This document shows positions 28,687 to 32,294 of a DNA stretch of 32,294 nt, one piece after another. The DNA comes from Clostridia bacterium (GTDB lineage Bacteria > Bacillota > Clostridia > Lachnospirales > Lachnospiraceae). Location of the stretch: assembly GCA_026000755.1 (NCBI GenBank), contig BNZC01000016.1, positions 1 to 32,294 of the forward strand. The letters are read 5' to 3'. Under the pieces are notes generated by a model that saw only the letters and a program-made list of their open reading frames with translations, was not told the origin of the DNA and did no database searches. The first letter of the stretch is position 1. Each line of letters begins with the position of its first letter. The position numbers and the translations under genes are program-made.

Positions 28687-29580
28687 TTATCTCGCACTGT
28701 TATCTGATTTTGCACTGTTATCTAATTTTGCACTGTTATCTAATTTTGCACTATTATCTGATTTTTGCAATCGTTCATAAACGCTGTTGATTTCTGCACA
28801 AAGGAGCAGGATATACATACAAAAATACAGCCACAGCATAAGCAACACCACAGTGGTTAAGCTTCCATACATAGAAAAACCGTTAAAATCGTCCACATAG
28901 ACGGACAGACCAAAGGAAAAAGCAAACCATGCCGCCGTACTGATGGCACTGCCCGGAAATTGACTCCTAAGGCTTGCCTTTCGGTTGGGCAGTTGTTTGT
29001 ATACCAGGGCGAAAAACAGCACAAAGAAACAAAGCAAAATCGGGAAGCTAAGCTGCAGAACTGCTTGCGCTATATTTGCAATTATAGGAATGTATTTTTC
29101 AATGATGTGTTGTAAACGGTTGCCAAAGACCAAAAGTGTCAAAGCAAGCACAAGGGCAAGTAACAGAATCACGGTGTAAAAGATTGCCGACAAACGCAAA
29201 TACAGCCAACTTCTGGTTTCTCTGCTGGCATAGACTTGATTTAAGCCCCCTGCCAGATACTGCATTCCTTTGCCCGCCGACCATAGGGATACCACGGCGG
29301 TGACAGACAAAAGACCTGCCCCTTTGCTGTATACTTCATGAATCACAGAAATAAAAAAAGGGGAAACATACTCCGGCAAAAAGCGTTGCACCAGATCAAG
29401 CACCATACTCTCTGTCACGGGAGTAAGGTGAATCAGCGAGGTAAACAGCATGAGAAAGGGTATGATGGAGAGCATGATGAAAAAAGCGGTCTGTGCCGCA
29501 TAAGCACTAATTTGATCCGATTGGCATTTCCTGTGAAACCAACGGGCATAGCGAACGTAACGCCTGTATTTTTCCGGCAT
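28687..29580 (-). CDS. YihY/BrkB family integral membrane protein
   Basis: 297 residues with about six membrane segments. The family pattern is clear: an N-terminal amphipathic helix, then SAYAAQTAFFIMLSIIPFLM, later SVTAVVSLWSAGKGMQYLAG and the C-terminal GSAISTAAWFAFSFGLSVYV. Once thought to be RNase BN, the family's true function is unsettled. The frame extends to 29748, overlapping spoIID, but ATG 29580 has AAGGAG 7 nt upstream and begins MPEKYRRYVRYARWF. It lies 76 bp after the SpoIID gene and probably shares its transcript. The C-terminus ends in four DNSAK-type repeats (28694-28765). Confidence 0.85.
   Translation of the reverse strand: MPEKYRRYVRYARWFHRKCQSDQISAYAAQTAFFIMLSIIPFLMLFTSLIHLTPVTESMVLDLVQRFLPEYVSPFFISVIHEVYSKGAGLLSVTAVVSLWSAGKGMQYLAGGLNQVYASRETRSWLYLRLSAIFYTVILLLALVLALTLLVFGNRLQHIIEKYIPIIANIAQAVLQLSFPILLCFFVLFFALVYKQLPNRKASLRSQFPGSAISTAAWFAFSFGLSVYVDDFNGFSMYGSLTTVVLLMLWLYFCMYILLLCAEINSVYERLQKSDNSAKLDNSAKLDNSAKSDNSAR
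28694..28765. repeat. Four 18-bp tandem repeats at the 3' end of the yihY-like gene
   Basis: GCACTGTTATCTAATTTT repeats four times without gaps (28694, 28712, 28730, 28748) with one or two changes. It encodes DNSAK-L/S units at the extreme C-terminus. Copy number is likely to vary between strains, since the frame is kept for any number. Confidence 0.92.
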
Positions 29581-29656
29581 TTTTGCACTCCTTACTAGGA
29601 TTTTTATTGGCATTTTCGGTGAAAGCAACAAGCGTAACGAAAGTAACGCAGGTATT

Positions 29657-32284
29657 TCAATAGATATTCTCCACACTAATATCCGTATAAAATTTCTGCA
29701 AAATAGCAAGATAGGACAGTCCCGCCTTTGCCATGCCGTTGGCACCATTTTGACTTAGCCCTATGCCGTGTCCGTAGCCACCGCCATAGAGAACATAGCC
29801 CGATTCCACCGGAATGAGGAAAAAACAGGCACTTGGCAGCAAGGGTAATCCTGTAATGGTACCCCCCCCCTTGTCACTCAGTTCCGTTACACCGGCAAAC
29901 AACACCTTTCGGATGACGGACTCAGAACTAAGGCGGACACTACCCTTTTCATATTGGATACGCAGGCTGACCATGGCTCCGCCCTTGCTTCGTTCTTCGG
30001 TTTGCAGACTCGTGATATTCCCAAAGGAGGCTAGGTCAGCATCTGTTTGAGTACCGTTTTGGTCAAAATAGGTCACGAAACTTCCGGATTTCTTTTGTGA
30101 AGCAATCACGGCACCCATACTGTCTTTCTTTCCGGTATAATCAAGCTGTGCTTTCCATCGAAAATAAGGGCTTCCGCTATCGTAAGCCGTCACATCCTGT
30201 GATTTGATAAATTCCGCAAATACCTGTTCGTGGTCGACGGCTTCCCTTTCAGCAGTAGCAGGTGTTTTGCTAAAATCAAGTACACTTTCATCAAGGAGCA
30301 GGGAATTGCTCACAAGGTATCCATAGGCAGGATCCTCCTTATGTCCCCACAGGCTCATGTCTTGGCTCACTCCGCAGGAGGTAGAGTAATAATAGGCTTC
30401 TGCTATTTCCCCTTGATACTGTAAGACCTCTCCTGCCGTATCCCGTACCGCAAGTGTGGTACGTTCATTTGCCCCTTGTTTATTATATACCTGATAACGG
30501 GTGCTGTCGTCCACATTTGCCCCCAAGGCGGCGTAATCGCCCTTTTTAAGCTGAATACAGGCATAGCTTCTGGCACAGATTGCTTGGGCACGCAAGGCCT
30601 CTGCTTCATAGGAAGCCGGCATTTCGCTAGGCACCACATGACAGAGGTAATCTTCTAGGGATAATTCATTTACCAAGCAGTAACCATCGGGATAGGCTCT
30701 TACTTCCAGTTTGCCCGAATAGCCCAAGGAAATGCGTTTTCCGCTTTCATCGGATAAAAAGATCTGCCCGGTGGGGGTATTTGCGGTCGTTCCGTTGGCA
30801 GGGTTGTCGGTTGCGGTATTTGTGGTCGTTCCGTTGGTAGGGGCGTCGGTTGCAGTATTTGCGGTCGTTCCGTTGGTTCCGTTGGTAGGGGCGTCGGTTG
30901 TAGTATTCGCTGAAAAGGACAGTGCTGCGCCGGTTCCATCTTTCGTCAAATGATCCGAGATCTTAACCACAGACCCGGCGGAAAAATCCTCACTGCTCTC
31001 CCCTTGGTTCATGGTAAATGCCGTATCCGCCGTCAGATACAACTCTTCCCGATAAGGCGATTCTCCATTTAAGAGTAAAACACGAATCAGTTCCATGGTG
31101 GCGGGTTCCCGTAAGATAATTCCGCAGGCGTTCCCATTTGCCACGGTAACATCCACTCGTAGATTTCCAATGGAAAGCTTCGCATGATCCACTTGCTCTA
31201 CCGTACCGTAGGTCTTGAAAATGCGTAAGCCGCCCTCATAAGGCAAACGACCGTATCCGGCAATCTCAATACCCGTATCATCAAAGGCTAAAATCGTTCC
31301 CGTGATGGTGTCGGGTTTTTTATGCACAGCGGCTACTGCACCATTTTGCCAGTCGATGTCACAAATGGTATCGGTGATGGATTCCGTAAGACCTACAATC
31401 GGTATGGTAAATGAGCTGTTGCCCCAAATGGCGGACAATGATTCTTGTGTATGAGAAGCTGGCGAATCTGTGGTTGATACGGGGGTGGATGCCTTCACTT
31501 GCGTAGAATTGTCACTTGCATTTGCCTGCGTTGAATTATCATCGGCTGTACCCGCATAATGCACAAATACATTTTTCCAAGTAACAGTGGCGGTGGATAC
31601 TGCCCGAAATCCGGCAATCTTGCCGGAAATAAACACCGTTTCATACATATCATAGGGCTTTATCTTAGGGAAAATAGCGGGGAGGATTTGTTCTCCATTC
31701 TGGGTGAGCCAGATAGTTAAGGGATTTTCTTTTGCAGAAGTGGCTTCTTTCGTACTATCTGCATTATCTGTACTATCTTGTATGTTTGAGGTGTTTTGTG
31801 AATTTTGTGAATCTTGTTCGCTGTCATTTTGCAACTTTTCCTGCAAGAAAATAAGGTCAGCCGTACTCACTTGATGATTCTCATCCAGTAAATCCCTAAT
31901 TTGATCATAGACCCCAAAAAACACCTGTCGTGAAACTGCCTGTCCTTTTTCTTTTTTTTCATAAGTCACATAATCCTTTAGATGAAGCATATCAAGTAAT
32001 CCCTCCAAATCTTGGTAGGAAAACTTCTCTGTGTTTTTGCCCTGTATGCGACTTTCCCAACCTGCCTCGTCATAGTAGGTAAAAGACATGAGGGGGGGTA
32101 TCTCTTGTAACAGCAGGTAATCCTCTGAAAAATCAAGCTTTGCTGTGCCGTCTTTCCCCCCCCATCCAAACAGAATAACGCATAAAAGGGCAAGAAAAAA
32201 GACAAGAATAAGTACGACATTATTATACTTTGGTCGCTTCCTGTTTTTTTTATTCTTGCTTGATGAGGGGACCTGGGTTTGCAT
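29657..32284 (-). CDS. Large membrane-anchored SpoIID/LytB-domain protein
   Basis: 875 residues, far longer than SpoIID proper (about 340). A basic N-terminus and one membrane segment (about 23-40) precede a long extracytoplasmic region with S/T/N/D-rich linkers (DNSTQ repeats near 250; a 13-residue repeat near 460-503). The SpoIID domain follows, with VVPSEMPASYEAEALRAQAI (Glu near residue 555, the expected catalytic position), DDSTRYQVY and the end GGGYGHGIGLSQNGANGMAK. SpoIID enzymes are lytic transglycosylases acting on denuded peptidoglycan. This one may remodel wall in growth or sporulation. The start ATG 32284 is only 10 bp from the window edge and its ribosome site is not visible, so the N-terminus is provisional. 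Confidence 0.85.
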   Translation of the reverse strand: MQTQVPSSSKNKKNRKRPKYNNVVLILVFFLALLCVILFGWGGKDGTAKLDFSEDYLLLQEIPPLMSFTYYDEAGWESRIQGKNTEKFSYQDLEGLLDMLHLKDYVTYEKKEKGQAVSRQVFFGVYDQIRDLLDENHQVSTADLIFLQEKLQNDSEQDSQNSQNTSNIQDSTDNADSTKEATSAKENPLTIWLTQNGEQILPAIFPKIKPYDMYETVFISGKIAGFRAVSTATVTWKNVFVHYAGTADDNSTQANASDNSTQVKASTPVSTTDSPASHTQESLSAIWGNSSFTIPIVGLTESITDTICDIDWQNGAVAAVHKKPDTITGTILAFDDTGIEIAGYGRLPYEGGLRIFKTYGTVEQVDHAKLSIGNLRVDVTVANGNACGIILREPATMELIRVLLLNGESPYREELYLTADTAFTMNQGESSEDFSAGSVVKISDHLTKDGTGAALSFSANTTTDAPTNGTNGTTANTATDAPTNGTTTNTATDNPANGTTANTPTGQIFLSDESGKRISLGYSGKLEVRAYPDGYCLVNELSLEDYLCHVVPSEMPASYEAEALRAQAICARSYACIQLKKGDYAALGANVDDSTRYQVYNKQGANERTTLAVRDTAGEVLQYQGEIAEAYYYSTSCGVSQDMSLWGHKEDPAYGYLVSNSLLLDESVLDFSKTPATAEREAVDHEQVFAEFIKSQDVTAYDSGSPYFRWKAQLDYTGKKDSMGAVIASQKKSGSFVTYFDQNGTQTDADLASFGNITSLQTEERSKGGAMVSLRIQYEKGSVRLSSESVIRKVLFAGVTELSDKGGGTITGLPLLPSACFFLIPVESGYVLYGGGYGHGIGLSQNGANGMAKAGLSYLAILQKFYTDISVENIY
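30777..30902. repeat. 39-bp in-frame minisatellite in the SpoIID gene
   Basis: Units at 30777-30815, 30816-30854 and 30855-30902 (the last with a 9-bp extra piece) encode NTATDAPTNGTT-type 13-residue repeats in a linker just before the SpoIID domain. The DNA copies are very similar, so length polymorphism is likely. Confidence 0.9.
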
Positions 32285-32294
32285 GAGGGCTTCA

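Noticed and set aside
28694..28765. CRISPR-like array of 18-bp repeats
   Set aside because: The units are contiguous with no spacers and keep the reading frame of the yihY-like gene, so this is a coding tandem repeat.
28549..28790. Plus-strand ORF with repeated HCYLIL near 28.7 kb
   Set aside because: It is an out-of-strand reading of the DNSAK repeats at the end of the yihY-like gene and has no ribosome site.

Overview
The window reads as chromosome of a low-to-mid GC anaerobic Firmicute, most likely a motile Clostridia of the Lachnospiraceae type. Pointers are the GGGtGRT/NifU-like gene pair, the DUF2344-RNase G pair, a SpoIID/LytB protein, many 4Fe-4S cysteines, strong AGGAGG ribosome sites and consensus sigma-A promoters. 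Nearly every gene is on the minus strand. The exceptions are an AAA ATPase and a GNAT gene (1.9-3.7 kb), a tRNA-Thr (6.3 kb) and a predicted antisense RNA (24.3 kb).

Layout. 0.2-3.7 kb is an accessory patch: a HepT/MntA (HEPN/MNT) toxin-antitoxin pair, a DUF6179-like protein, a small transposable repeat, an AAA_14/DUF4143 ATPase and an acetyltransferase. 3.8-6.1 kb holds RNase E/G and a DUF2344 protein. 6.3 kb has tRNA-Thr(CGU) behind a near-perfect promoter. 6.4-8.2 kb is a two-gene operon of unknown function (NifU-like scaffold plus GGGtGRT protein). 8.5-11.4 kb holds a small lipoprotein, an MTA/SAH-deaminase-type amidohydrolase and a purine nucleoside phosphorylase. 11.7-17.6 kb is a sulfur/transport block: MetY, a complete OpuC-type ABC importer split over two transcripts, and a multi-cluster 4Fe-4S protein. 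17.8-24.2 kb holds a membrane-anchored hypothetical protein, queA, pheT and pheS. 24.2-24.6 kb holds a candidate type I toxin-antitoxin module. 24.7-28.5 kb holds two nearly identical chemoreceptors. 28.7-32.3 kb holds a YihY/BrkB membrane protein and a very long SpoIID/LytB protein.

The most interesting discovery candidate is the pheS-MCP gap (24228-24571). A 25-codon hydrophobic, lysine-tailed ORF with an AGGAGG ribosome site is read leftwards from TTGACC-17-AATAAT. A second promoter, TTGACA-17-TATTAT, reads rightwards from the other side. Both run into one bidirectional terminator that overlaps the toxin stop codon, and the two RNAs begin with nearly the same leader. This layout resembles the Fst/par and TxpA/RatA type I systems, but I do not recognise the peptide.

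A second theme is small-scale sequence duplication. Two copies of a small element (1745-1929 and 11499-11631) share 12-bp terminal inverted repeats and each is flanked by a perfect 8-bp target duplication; decayed relatives lie in other gaps, including between pheS and pheT. Several ordinary genes carry short in-frame tandem duplications (rng twice, DUF2344, the Fe-S protein, yihY, spoIID). queA and metY are each followed by a diverged 'ghost' copy of their own C-terminus, and the GNAT gene is preceded by a copy of its own ribosome site and start. G/C homopolymers of 8-10 bases recur inside coding regions.

All calls come from reading the sequence by eye. Family names rest on recalled motifs; no database search or folding calculation was run.
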